Positions 1-8,907 of a DNA stretch of 24,595 nucleotides are shown here, one piece after another. A program made the translations under genes and the position numbers. The notes under the pieces are model-generated. The model searched no databases. It was not told the origin of the DNA and worked only from the letters and a program-made list of their open reading frames with translations. Source of the DNA: a virus; IMG/VR virus record IMGVR_UViG_3300035220_000638, positions 1 to 24,595 of that record, one strand, 5' to 3'. How positions within the stretch are numbered: position 1 is the first letter of the stretch; each line of letters opens with the position of its first letter.

Positions 1-2
1 TT

Positions 3-2018
3 GGCACCTCTACCACCATAGGCGATGACGATGTTAACGACCCTTGTCATATATCCAAGTATAGAATGGAGAACTTTTCTATAAGAGGTCAGTGGTATAG
101 AAGATCAGTTGTTAGCGGAAGTATTGCAGACGCTTCTGTTGAAAACGAGTGGGCTACCTGGCTTGCTGATACTAAGACTATTGGAGCTGAATATTCAAAT
201 GTTGCAGTGAACCTCCAACCCGACTCTCGTTGGAGAGATCTACAGATTTGTGGCTTATATGCTTCTGGTGGTACTACATTTAAACCCAGCTCTCCGCCAC
301 TTAATTGTCCTAACCTACAAAAAATAGACCTATGGCATACTCTTACCACAGGTCCAGTGCCTTCACTAGGATCAGCGGCAAATACAAACGCATTAACTTA
401 TTTCAGGCTCGGTGATCGCAACGTTATTTCAGGCATATCAGATGGCTCTTTTAATTACATCTTGCCGATAGATTTTGCTACTAACAGAGGCAACTCTGGT
501 ACAGATCACAAGTTAGCAACGTTCTCTATACATAGCGCTAATGTCAATGGGAGGTTTAGAGAGGATGACTTTAAGCATTGTTATAACCTCTCCTACATGT
601 ACTTCAGAAACGCTTCTGGGCTTAAAGGAAACTTTCCCATCTTCCCAACAAGAAGGAACCCTGGCACTGAGACTAAAGAGATAACGATCCGTGCCGATAG
701 ATGCAGGTTCTATGACTTTAGGGCTTTAAATCTTAACGCATCAAATAGATATGTTGCCAGAGATATAATCTCTATATACGCTCCTAATAACAATACGTCC
801 GGAGGAGGAGGCATTCTCCCCGATCTTACAGGTCTTGGCGGTCTCGACCAGATTAAAATTGAATATATTACCTTTAATAACTCTTTGCCTTCTGTCTATC
901 CATCAGCCTGGAGCGGAAACGCTCAGTCCGCTGGGCAATATATACTCGAAACAGACGGCTCTTCTCAGATATCTAGCTTGACCCCTAATAGGGAGACAAA
1001 CGGCTCTTCAGATAATGAAGACAATGTGTATTGGTTGTCAGGATCTGGGACAGACTATAGAACCAAAGTACTTGTCAACGACTACGTTCGAGCTAGTGGT
1101 ACTACTACTAATCTTGCCAGAGTGGTTAACGTAGATACAAATAATATATACATTGACGCGGATATACCGGGCTCTTCTGCAGCCACTTTTGAGTTCAAGA
1201 GAGACACAGTGGATATTACTGACTGGTTCCAGAAAGGGTTTAAGGACATAGAGATACTAAGAATGAGCAACTGCAGGCTATCCGGCTCGATTAATATAGA
1301 TGCAGGATTTGGTTCAATTACAGATGGTCCTAATTCTGAAAAAGCAATAGACCTCTCTAATAACAACATAACAGGCTACATACAGGGTTTTGGTAGGATA
1401 TTTACGGGCTCTAACCGAAAAATGACAATAACGCTATCTAATAATAATTTTCCTATTTCTGTTGTTAGAGGAATGTTAGAAGAGTTATTAGATATACAGG
1501 CGGAAGAAAGGTTTACTAATGTAAGAATTGATTTAAACAACGCAAACTTAAACCTTGCTACTAGATCTCATTCTAATTACTCACAGGATGAGATATTTAC
1601 AAATACTATTGAAGAAATCTCTGGACAGACTATCTCAATAACTAGGACCGAAACAGTTAGAGTATTTACCAGAGTAACTACAGTTAATGAAGACGGATCA
1701 GAGACTACTTCAACAGTACAGACCGGAACTAGGAACATAACAGTACCTGGTAAATTGATCACAGGTATATCCGGAGTGGCTAATGGCTATTACCAAACGC
1801 AGACCAATGCTCGACAGCAAGTGATAGAGGACCCCCTAGGAGCTAGGTTTAATTCTAACGGAAGGTGGACTATTAATCTAGGATTTACTTATAACCCCCC
1901 AAGTACAGTTCCTACAGTTACAAGTAGCACCTTCTCTAGCCCTACAACTAGGACCGCTTCTCTTGCGGCGTTGGGCTACAACGCTTCAGATGCCATCCCA
2001 GATGCAACTGGAGAGTGA
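3..2018 (+). CDS. Leucine-rich-repeat tail/adhesin-like protein (5' end outside window)
   Basis: The frame is open to the left edge of the window. The first ATG (position 66) has no ribosome binding site, and the 21 codons upstream read as ordinary protein, so the gene almost certainly starts further left. Numbering from that ATG, the protein has segments of the plant-type leucine-rich-repeat form (LxxLxLxxNxLxGxIP). Examples lie near residues 82-102 (CPNLQKIDLW, then TGPVPSL) and near residues 415-465 (DLSNNNITGYI, then LSNNNFP). LRR folds usually mediate protein or glycan binding, so a role as a tail fibre or receptor-binding adhesin is inferred. The last ~130 residues are Thr/Ser-rich and carry no recognised enzyme motif. 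It is followed after 46 bases by another long structural gene on the same strand. The real N-terminus and the phage particle location cannot be judged from this window. Confidence 0.7.
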   Translation, partial: GTSTTIGDDDVNDPCHISKYRMENFSIRGQWYRRSVVSGSIADASVENEWATWLADTKTIGAEYSNVAVNLQPDSRWRDLQICGLYASGGTTFKPSSPPLNCPNLQKIDLWHTLTTGPVPSLGSAANTNALTYFRLGDRNVISGISDGSFNYILPIDFATNRGNSGTDHKLATFSIHSANVNGRFREDDFKHCYNLSYMYFRNASGLKGNFPIFPTRRNPGTETKEITIRADRCRFYDFRALNLNASNRYVARDIISIYAPNNNTSGGGGILPDLTGLGGLDQIKIEYITFNNSLPSVYPSAWSGNAQSAGQYILETDGSSQISSLTPNRETNGSSDNEDNVYWLSGSGTDYRTKVLVNDYVRASGTTTNLARVVNVDTNNIYIDADIPGSSAATFEFKRDTVDITDWFQKGFKDIEILRMSNCRLSGSINIDAGFGSITDGPNSEKAIDLSNNNITGYIQGFGRIFTGSNRKMTITLSNNNFPISVVRGMLEELLDIQAEERFTNVRIDLNNANLNLATRSHSNYSQDEIFTNTIEEISGQTISITRTETVRVFTRVTTVNEDGSETTSTVQTGTRNITVPGKLITGISGVANGYYQTQTNARQQVIEDPLGARFNSNGRWTINLGFTYNPPSTVPTVTSSTFSSPTTRTASLAALGYNASDAIPDATGE

Positions 2019-2064
2019 CCCATCTTAGATGGATTAAAGTTAATATAGAATAATCTAAAGCGTT

Positions 2065-4317
2065 ATGGCAGGACTTTATAGTAAAAAGAATTTGGGCGAG
2101 GTTCAGTTAAACCTGAAGGACGCCCTTCAAAAACTCTATGAAACTGGGATCCAAGAGGATCTTAGGTTATTTGCCTTTGCTAATTCTATTTTCTCAGAAG
2201 TTAGATCTGGAGTAATAAGAACAAACGCAGATACCGGACTTGCCGAAGTAATAGACAATGAAGTAAAGGGCTTAATTAATGAGCCTTTTACAAATGAGAG
2301 TGGTGTTGTAGTTAAAAGAACAAAGTTTGTTACAAATCAATTTACTTTTTCTTCAGGTAATCTTGTATATTTTGACAAGATAGATATAAGTGGGTTTGAT
2401 CAAAGACAACAATACACTGACATCGTAGTCGGATCAGATGCAACTTCTGGCACCGATTCTAATTCGCAAATAAAGATAACGGCCGGTCCCGCAGTTGAAC
2501 TTGGTGATAGGATCATCACTAGTGATTCGTCCGTTTATTATATCCTTGATTCTGCAGCTGCTGGAGGTAACTTCAGGATATCTCGAAGCGCCAATGGAAC
2601 ACCTATCACCGGCGGAAACTTAACTACTATAGTTAGTAATATAACTGTTGCTAGTGGAGCAAAGATAAGAAAAACTGGGCCAGAAGGAGCTCCACTTGTC
2701 TTATCAGAAAATGGATCTATTGTCTCGGCCGTAGTCACAGGTGCAGGAAGTGGGTACGAGATCGAAAGAACAGACAGGCCCGGGGATTTCGTAGCGTCAA
2801 CCGTTTATAAGATATTAAACGTAGGTAGTTTTGACTGGACCTCAATTGGTGGGCCTACAGAGACAAATGCTGCTGTAGGAGTTTCATTTACCTCTTCTAC
2901 CGACGTATCAGGGCAAGATAGTACTACGTCAGGCTCAGCAACTAAAACTGTGCCCACAACTTCTGCCCAAACAGTAATGGTTAACGTTGTAGGACAAAGA
3001 TCTGAGTCCTCCAATGCTGTACTTAGAGTTAAGATATTAAACGGTAAGCTCTCTAGAACGGATTTAATCGAGGTTGTTGATGGAGGGAGCGGATATTTTT
3101 CTGACGAGCCATTAAAGATCGTAGAGCAATGTAGGCTTAATAGGTTTGGCCAGCAAGAGACTCCGCAACTACAGAAATGTAAAAATTACTCCGAGTATCA
3201 AGATAGATTAGTACATAGATCTTTTAAATACACCATTCCAACTTCCCCGGACGATATTGACTATAGCACAGCGGTTTTAGGCTATGAAGGCCAGCTTTCT
3301 TCTAGTAATTATTTCTATCAGACACAAGACGCTGGCGAAGACGGATTTTCTTTATACGACCCCGTTACTCAAAAGAATTTGTACCTTGGACAGGCTTACG
3401 ATCAACAATTTAACCTGCCAACAAACGTAGCCTCTCCAAAATTATTAATGAGAAGGTTTGATACCATTACGAGCCTAAATCTTTTAAACCTAGATTCTTT
3501 GAGTGCTGAAGCAAGGATCTTTGATTATGACGACGGAATCTTTAGTGTAGAAGATAACCTCGCCAGTCAGCTAAGAGCATACACACGAAGAGTAGAAAGC
3601 ATTAGAGAATCTTTTAAAACTCTTTTACAGAATAACACTCGCCAAAGACGAGTAACAGATGAGAAAAACACGTTAGGAACGCAATATAATATCTTTGAAG
3701 GTAGGAACTTTGACAGCACTTTTAGGCTTATCTTCAGAGACCCTGATGGTGTAATAGATAGAGCTGATGTTAACTTTAGCATATTAAATGCTATGGACGA
3801 CGAGGACGGAATTGAAACTCCGGAGATTGGCGGTGTGGTATATCACGCTCCAGGCATATGGATAAAAACAGGCGCTGACCCCGTAACTGGAAGTGCTCTA
3901 TACAAGAGAGCTTTTAGTACAGACGACAAACCCTTCTCTAGCTCAAAGGGGAAGCTTACTCTAAGCCCCATACTTTATAAGAAAAGTAGCGGAGATTATG
4001 CTACTGGGTCTTTTGTTGAAGCTTCAGAGACTGGAGACAACAAATATTCCATCTCAACAGCGTACCTTGCCTCTGGCGGCGCTTATGTTCAAGGTTTCTC
4101 TTCTAATATAGGTACTGTTGTTCAAAACCTCTCTGCTTCTCCTAGGAACGGAGGGTTTGTGTATCATAGAACCTTAAATACTCAGGCATTAATTACTGGA
4201 GATAACAACGACGGAGGTGCTGTGGTGGCTTATCCTCTGTTCGACTATCTAGACACCTCAAATATTATAAGATCGCCCTATATACTCACAGTAGAGGGCG
4301 CAGAAGAAGATAATTAA
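2065..4317 (+). CDS. Large tail/virion structural protein with GGSGY modules
   Basis: This 750-residue protein has no catalytic motif that I recognise. The N-terminal ~50 residues are helical (LKDALQKLYETG). A module with the G-x-G-S-G-Y signature starts near residue 226 (GAGSGY) and a second one appears near residue 340 (GGSGYF). Between them, at about residues 243-295, sits a module of the form YKI...G..DWTSIGG...VGVSFT...SGSA, which resembles a small beta module repeated in many phage fibre proteins. The C-terminal half is mixed beta with a short charged helical stretch (residues ~510-540). Such long, modular, cysteine-poor proteins are typical of marine myovirus tails, so a tail or fibre-associated role is inferred. 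The ATG start has no clear Shine-Dalgarno sequence. Its TAA stop overlaps the stop of the convergent gene on the other strand. Confidence 0.7.
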   Translation: MAGLYSKKNLGEVQLNLKDALQKLYETGIQEDLRLFAFANSIFSEVRSGVIRTNADTGLAEVIDNEVKGLINEPFTNESGVVVKRTKFVTNQFTFSSGNLVYFDKIDISGFDQRQQYTDIVVGSDATSGTDSNSQIKITAGPAVELGDRIITSDSSVYYILDSAAAGGNFRISRSANGTPITGGNLTTIVSNITVASGAKIRKTGPEGAPLVLSENGSIVSAVVTGAGSGYEIERTDRPGDFVASTVYKILNVGSFDWTSIGGPTETNAAVGVSFTSSTDVSGQDSTTSGSATKTVPTTSAQTVMVNVVGQRSESSNAVLRVKILNGKLSRTDLIEVVDGGSGYFSDEPLKIVEQCRLNRFGQQETPQLQKCKNYSEYQDRLVHRSFKYTIPTSPDDIDYSTAVLGYEGQLSSSNYFYQTQDAGEDGFSLYDPVTQKNLYLGQAYDQQFNLPTNVASPKLLMRRFDTITSLNLLNLDSLSAEARIFDYDDGIFSVEDNLASQLRAYTRRVESIRESFKTLLQNNTRQRRVTDEKNTLGTQYNIFEGRNFDSTFRLIFRDPDGVIDRADVNFSILNAMDDEDGIETPEIGGVVYHAPGIWIKTGADPVTGSALYKRAFSTDDKPFSSSKGKLTLSPILYKKSSGDYATGSFVEASETGDNKYSISTAYLASGGAYVQGFSSNIGTVVQNLSASPRNGGFVYHRTLNTQALITGDNNDGGAVVAYPLFDYLDTSNIIRSPYILTVEGAEEDN

Positions 4318-7300
4318 CCCTGAAGCTCAGGGAGATTACCGGAAGTAGAATCTGCTACGTCGTTTCTTCCGTTCACAAATAAGTAGTAGACGTCTTTAAC
4401 TTTGCTCTGATCTCCGATGTGGACATAAATGTCTTCGTCTAGAGCAGTATTAGGATTTAAAACATCAAAGATAGGTAGCTCGACTTTTAGTCTGTGCGAG
4501 TAGTTATTAAAGTTTAATTGAATACCGGTAATAGTTTCTACAATATCGGCTGGGGATTCTCCAACTACACCTATATCTGGATAGGCAAACTCTAGCTTTT
4601 CTGTGACGTTTAACACCATGTTCTTGCCGGACGGGAAATTGCTCCCTGTCAAGCCGTCACCAGTGGTGTCGTGGTTCCCCCAGAACACATCAAAATTACC
4701 AGATGGCTTAGCAGATCCACCCGTTGCGTATAAAGTAGCATCGTCTATTACAGTAGGTACTAACGGCGGAGACGAAGTAGCATACGGAGGATAGCAGATA
4801 TCTTGTGTATATAAAGGACTATCAAACCCAAACGGTGTGACTCTCTCAGAGGCTACTTTAGGTATCTCACTGGTGCTAGAATCAAAACCATTTGGGTTGG
4901 TGTTTGAGTCTATGATGGCTGAATCATAGGTTGCTTTTAGTACATCAGCAAAACTAATGGACTCTCCAGTGTCTACGCTACTATACTGGAACGCGACGTC
5001 AGCATCGTTGTAGTAAGTTATTGTTTTGGTGTCAAGAGCGGCACGAGAGGGTACGTAGGCAGTTGTGAAGGCCAATAGATATACTTGATTACCTGCGAGA
5101 GCAGTTGCAGAATTTTCGCTAATTCTGCTGCCTGGAGTTTCATCTCTGTCATATATGACTCTTTCCACGCCTAGCACTAGAGGTGCTACAAATTGACCGT
5201 CGCTATTAGGGCCGTTAGTAGTGTCGTCACTAACAGCCACTATAGTGATAGGTTGCGACCATATGGCGTTGTCAGCGGCTCCAAAAGCCGGTAGACCATA
5301 GGTATTAGGATCGTCCTGGGCAATAGTCGGGCCGGTTGAAGCTCCTAGATTGTCATGTAGAAGGAATTTTTCTTTACCAGTGATATCGGCCCCAGCCTCA
5401 GTCCCATCCCAATATATAGTAGCGGTTCTTGCAGTTAACTGGGCATTAATGGCTGTCTTGTGATTTTGCCCACCACCTAGATCATTTTGTCCTAGGGCTC
5501 TATCTTCAGTAAGTGTTCTCCCAGTCCAGTCAAAGTCCGCGTTGTTAATTGGTATACCAGTAAACTTTATCTTTCCTCCCTCTCCAAGGAAGTTGGAAGT
5601 TAGTCTTAGTCCTAAGTAATTAGAACTATCAGCCGCTGAAGGGTATTTCGCTTCTCCTAAGATCAGATTTTTCCTGGTAGAGAACACTCTATTTGGAGCA
5701 GCAGCTCCGTCGCCGTATAGTCCTAGGTAGGCGTTGTTTGGCCCTTCTGCAGATTTTAAAGTGTTTTGGAAATCGTTCCTCTTAAACCCGTCTAGTGGGT
5801 CGTTACTCTTACTAAGGGCGATTGATCTTATGTATCTATTACCATCACTTACTTTCCACCACTCAGGCCTCTGGTCCAGAGTTAACTTGTTTGAGAGAGG
5901 CTCGATGTAGTTAGGCACAGACTCCGTATAAGACTTACCTCCTAGTAAGTCAGCGTATCCCTGGTAGAACTCTTGCTTAGGACCAATGATCTTAGTGCTC
6001 CAAAGAGTAGTGTAAGAATACCCGGACCTATTAGGTGAGAACCTTAAGATGTATGTAATTGCCGTACCACTTGTCAAGGTGCTTTTTACATCGACTCCGT
6101 CGGCGTCAGTTGCGGTAGCTATATCTACATTAGTGCTATCTGATCCAGAAAACGTTATATTGATAGGAGTTATAGCGGACTCTGTAGTTACGTCGATGGT
6201 CTGAGAATCTCCATTCTCATCTATATAAGTTATACTTTCTGTTGTCTCTATTTTAACTAACTGTAGATTAGCAGCAACATTTAAAGTACCAGCGTTAACA
6301 GCAGCCAAGTAGTCGTCGATTAGTGGAGTATCACTTGCGTCCGAGATTGTTACATCAGTGTTATTAGATGCAATGGCTATTTTTACATCACCACTATAGA
6401 AGCTATCCACATCCCCAGCATTTGTCTCGGAGTGGGCATATTTTAAAAATAAGTCAGGCTCTAGGGGGACTTCATATAATTCCTGTTCTGGGTCGACCTG
6501 ATCCGACCCTCCATTCCACATCCTAATAGAGATCGGAACGTACCTATATTTTGTAGTAGCTGACGTGTCGTATGAGAAAGTTCCCGCAGTGTCTAATTCG
6601 TCAAGAGTAAAGCTATACCTAGAAACGAATCTATCCTTCTCTTGAGCAAAGTTAGAAGACAGTACGTTTGTCGTGGGGATCGCATTGGTCTGAATAGAGC
6701 CATAAGAAGTATCAATTACAGTTTCCCAAGCTGATGCGGTGATTATTTCTTCAGATGTAACTCCACCGTTATAGATATCAATTTTTACGGCACTATTTGT
6801 CTCTACTTCAAAGATATACTTCCTTGCCGTTGCTGCTTTGTCTATACGTAGGTACCCATCCCATCTTGCTCCCCAATTGTAAATATTGTCTCTAAGTACT
6901 CTAGGAGGTTGTAAAAACCTCATGTTAGAGTCTTTAGTTACATTATCTCCAAAGTAAGAGTTTTGGTCCTCAGCTGGTACCCTGTTAGGCGCGTAGGCTC
7001 CAGAATTGTAATACTCTGGTTCAGAATATAGTTTAAATCTGCCCTTATCAAAGAAAATAACAGAATCAGAAGTTTCAGGGTTAAAATCGTCAGGGCCACC
7101 TGGAGTAGGTGTTGTTATGCCAAACTGTGCCTCATGGCCAGGAGACTGAGTAAACCATCGCGGCTTAGTTAAAGCAGAGTACTCTCTTTCTAGGCTAAAT
7201 GCCGTAGAGGTGAAAGCTGTTGTGCCAAGGATGGCCCTTAGCTCTTTTAGTCTCTCAAGAGAGGCATCACTGCCGGCTTTAAATGTAGCGGGAGAAGCCG

Positions 7301-7994
7301 AAAAATCTGCTTCTAAGAAGATGTTTGTGCCAACTAAGCTTATTTCTTTACCTGTTGCAACGCTTGTGTACCCTGTAATTAGAAATGCTTGTTTGGAGCT
7401 TCCAAAGTATCCAGAGGGGAAGTCGCTTCCCCAACTTGCAGTATACCCAGTATTAACGGCGCCCGTGGTTAGATTGAAATCAGAAGTGAAAGTAAAAGCA
7501 CCTACTGGTTGCAATTTACCTGATTTTGTTTTATAGAAAATGGCCGTGGGGCCTTTATGAACATTATTAATAGACCCCTTGCCGGTGAAAGAATCGATAA
7601 GGTTCGTACGGTCTTGAATTCTTATCCTAGGGTTGGTGGCAACTACAGCTCCAGCAACGCCGCCTGCAAGAGAAACATCCTTCAGTGGCATTAAAAAACT
7701 AGAGGTGATCTCGTTATCTACAAATTTTCTTGTGATCTCAAAATCTTGTGGCTTATACTTGCCATAGATGCTAATCTCACCAGCATCATCAATACGAGTG
7801 ATATACTCGAGTATGTTAGTTAGTGCCTCGCCAGGATCGTCTAAATCTCCCAACGCGTTATTTCTTAGGAGGCCAATGTACTCAACATCATTAAGCTTTC
7901 TTCCGGCCCTTCTAAGTAAATAGGTTTTTAGAGTTGCGTAATTATTTGCAACACTCTCGTTTTGAGAAACTGTTTTGTCTATTCTGACTGCCAT
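4314..7994 (-). CDS. Giant tail protein with PA14-like module
   Basis: At 1226 residues this is the longest gene in the window. The N-terminal ~105 residues are largely helical and charged (VANNYATLKTYLLRRAGR), as in proteins that dock onto a tail structure. Around residues 370-510 there is a segment resembling a PA14 carbohydrate-binding beta barrel: WGARWDGYLRI, then YIFEVETNSAVKIDIYNGG, and later YVPISIRMWNGG. PA14 domains bind glycans, so attachment to a surface polysaccharide is a reasonable inference. The remaining ~700 residues are Thr/Ser/Asn/Asp-rich beta sequence without motifs I can name. It lies 39 bases downstream of phoH on the same strand and shares an overlapping stop with the convergent upstream gene. 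The start ATG has no clear ribosome binding site. The PA14 assignment is moderate; the virion role is inferred from size, composition and context. Confidence 0.7.
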   Translation of the reverse strand: MAVRIDKTVSQNESVANNYATLKTYLLRRAGRKLNDVEYIGLLRNNALGDLDDPGEALTNILEYITRIDDAGEISIYGKYKPQDFEITRKFVDNEITSSFLMPLKDVSLAGGVAGAVVATNPRIRIQDRTNLIDSFTGKGSINNVHKGPTAIFYKTKSGKLQPVGAFTFTSDFNLTTGAVNTGYTASWGSDFPSGYFGSSKQAFLITGYTSVATGKEISLVGTNIFLEADFSASPATFKAGSDASLERLKELRAILGTTAFTSTAFSLEREYSALTKPRWFTQSPGHEAQFGITTPTPGGPDDFNPETSDSVIFFDKGRFKLYSEPEYYNSGAYAPNRVPAEDQNSYFGDNVTKDSNMRFLQPPRVLRDNIYNWGARWDGYLRIDKAATARKYIFEVETNSAVKIDIYNGGVTSEEIITASAWETVIDTSYGSIQTNAIPTTNVLSSNFAQEKDRFVSRYSFTLDELDTAGTFSYDTSATTKYRYVPISIRMWNGGSDQVDPEQELYEVPLEPDLFLKYAHSETNAGDVDSFYSGDVKIAIASNNTDVTISDASDTPLIDDYLAAVNAGTLNVAANLQLVKIETTESITYIDENGDSQTIDVTTESAITPINITFSGSDSTNVDIATATDADGVDVKSTLTSGTAITYILRFSPNRSGYSYTTLWSTKIIGPKQEFYQGYADLLGGKSYTESVPNYIEPLSNKLTLDQRPEWWKVSDGNRYIRSIALSKSNDPLDGFKRNDFQNTLKSAEGPNNAYLGLYGDGAAAPNRVFSTRKNLILGEAKYPSAADSSNYLGLRLTSNFLGEGGKIKFTGIPINNADFDWTGRTLTEDRALGQNDLGGGQNHKTAINAQLTARTATIYWDGTEAGADITGKEKFLLHDNLGASTGPTIAQDDPNTYGLPAFGAADNAIWSQPITIVAVSDDTTNGPNSDGQFVAPLVLGVERVIYDRDETPGSRISENSATALAGNQVYLLAFTTAYVPSRAALDTKTITYYNDADVAFQYSSVDTGESISFADVLKATYDSAIIDSNTNPNGFDSSTSEIPKVASERVTPFGFDSPLYTQDICYPPYATSSPPLVPTVIDDATLYATGGSAKPSGNFDVFWGNHDTTGDGLTGSNFPSGKNMVLNVTEKLEFAYPDIGVVGESPADIVETITGIQLNFNNYSHRLKVELPIFDVLNPNTALDEDIYVHIGDQSKVKDVYYLFVNGRNDVADSTSGNLPELQG

Positions 7995-8033
7995 AATCGG
8001 GGCACTATATACGATCTATAATGTACTTTAAAC

Positions 8034-8765
8034 TTACGCTGCGTAAAGGTCAGCGTACTCTCTGATAACAGATTTCACGAATCCAGATCTCACAATCTCA
8101 TTAAATCCAAACTCTACATGACCGACTTCATTGAGCTTTGAAAGCCTCTTTGCCGCGTCAGAGAGCCCGTCTCTTCCAAACTTTCCAGCAAGGTCACGCT
8201 GCACAACATCACCAAGTAGAGCCACTTTGCTATCGTTACCCAACCTTGTAAGCACAGTGAGTACAGAATGAGGGATGGCGTTTTGCATCTCGTCAGCAAT
8301 AACAAAACACTTGGCCAGACTCCTCCCTCTGAGATGCTCTAACGGCACAAACTCAATGACTTTCTTCTCAATAAGGTAATCTGCCTTGCCTTTGGGCATA
8401 AATACCGACAAAGCGTCCTTTAACGGGGCGATGTGAGGAGCGGTCTTCTCATCGACTTCACCAGGCAAGAAGCCAAGGCCTTGTTCTCCCACCACATCTA
8501 CAATGGGCTTTACGTAATAGATCTTATCTATTTCTCTTTTTTGAAGGGCTTGACACGCAGCGTATACAGAGAGTAGGGTCTTTGCAGTGCCGGGAGGCCC
8601 GGTTAAAATCGTAAGGGTCTTTGTCTTGAGGTAATTGAGCGCATCAACCTGAGATGGGTTGCGGGGCATCACTATTCTAATCTGATCTTGTTCTCTGTTC
8701 TGTGGCATATAGGATTGTTCGGTACGAACTTTTTGTCTACGAGTGTTCTTTACTTTACGCGCCAT
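8034..8765 (-). CDS. phoH: PhoH-family ATPase
   Basis: This is a 243-residue P-loop ATPase of the PhoH family, a gene common in marine phages whose exact role is unresolved (RNA metabolism or phosphate-stress response have been proposed). Walker A is GPPGTAKT (residues 56-63). Walker B is CFVIADEM, with Asp158 and Glu159. The downstream block ALLGDVVQRD (182-191) and the Arg226 region (NEIVRSGFVK) match the usual PhoH pattern. The first ~30 residues are basic and probably disordered. I chose the ATG at 8765 because GGAG lies five bases upstream, the only good Shine-Dalgarno sequence I found in the window. A longer frame begins at 8801, but that ATG lies inside a strong terminator-like hairpin (8782-8819), so it is unlikely to be used. 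The hairpin suggests that expression depends on read-through or attenuation. Confidence 0.93.
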   Translation of the reverse strand: MARKVKNTRRQKVRTEQSYMPQNREQDQIRIVMPRNPSQVDALNYLKTKTLTILTGPPGTAKTLLSVYAACQALQKREIDKIYYVKPIVDVVGEQGLGFLPGEVDEKTAPHIAPLKDALSVFMPKGKADYLIEKKVIEFVPLEHLRGRSLAKCFVIADEMQNAIPHSVLTVLTRLGNDSKVALLGDVVQRDLAGKFGRDGLSDAAKRLSKLNEVGHVEFGFNEIVRSGFVKSVIREYADLYAA

Positions 8766-8781
8766 AGGGTCTCCATATAGC

Positions 8782-8819
8782 AAAAATCCCCCAGAGCACA
8801 TTTCTGCGCCTAAGGGATT
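8782..8819 (-). terminator. Rho-independent terminator or attenuator upstream of phoH
   Basis: Read on the minus strand, bases 8819-8785 fold into an almost continuous 15-bp stem with one bulged T, three G-U pairs and a GAAA tetraloop. The outer arm is AATCCCTTAG pairing with CTGGGGGATT. The 3' arm runs directly into a T tract (five Ts in all, 8787-8783 region), the layout of an intrinsic terminator. On the plus strand no T tract follows, so it acts toward phoH. It sits 16 bases before the phoH start, with the phoH ribosome binding site just after the T tract. Confidence 0.75.
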
Positions 8820-8888
8820 ATGCTCAAACTAGTTATAAAGTGACGAAACATTAAAGGAGTGATCTTAGTTAATGTTCGTATAACTTTA

Positions 8889-8907
8889 AACCTGGCATCA
8901 CCAGGTT
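8889..8907 (-). terminator. Short hairpin at the end of the fibre gene, possible weak terminator
   Basis: AACCTGG and CCAGGTT (8889-8895 and 8901-8907) form a perfect 7-bp stem with a 5-base loop. The TGA stop codon of the minus-strand gene lies in that loop. Only a short T run (TTTAAAG) follows on the minus strand, so termination would be weak. It may instead protect the 3' end of the transcript. The remaining bases from 8820 to 8888 show no convincing gene or promoter. Confidence 0.4.

Noticed and set aside
2019-2064. T4-type late promoter (TATAAATA) before the 750-residue protein
   Set aside because: Only a loose ATATAGAA is present; exact TATAAATA was not seen in the gaps between genes, and similar AT-rich strings are common inside genes.
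8034-8046. TTACGC-T-GCGTAA palindrome at the phoH stop
   Set aside because: The arm is short, the loop is too small and no T tract follows, so it is not a credible terminator.
8766-8801. Longer start for phoH at 8801
   Set aside because: The start codon lies inside the terminator stem, while the ATG at 8765 has GGAG at good spacing.
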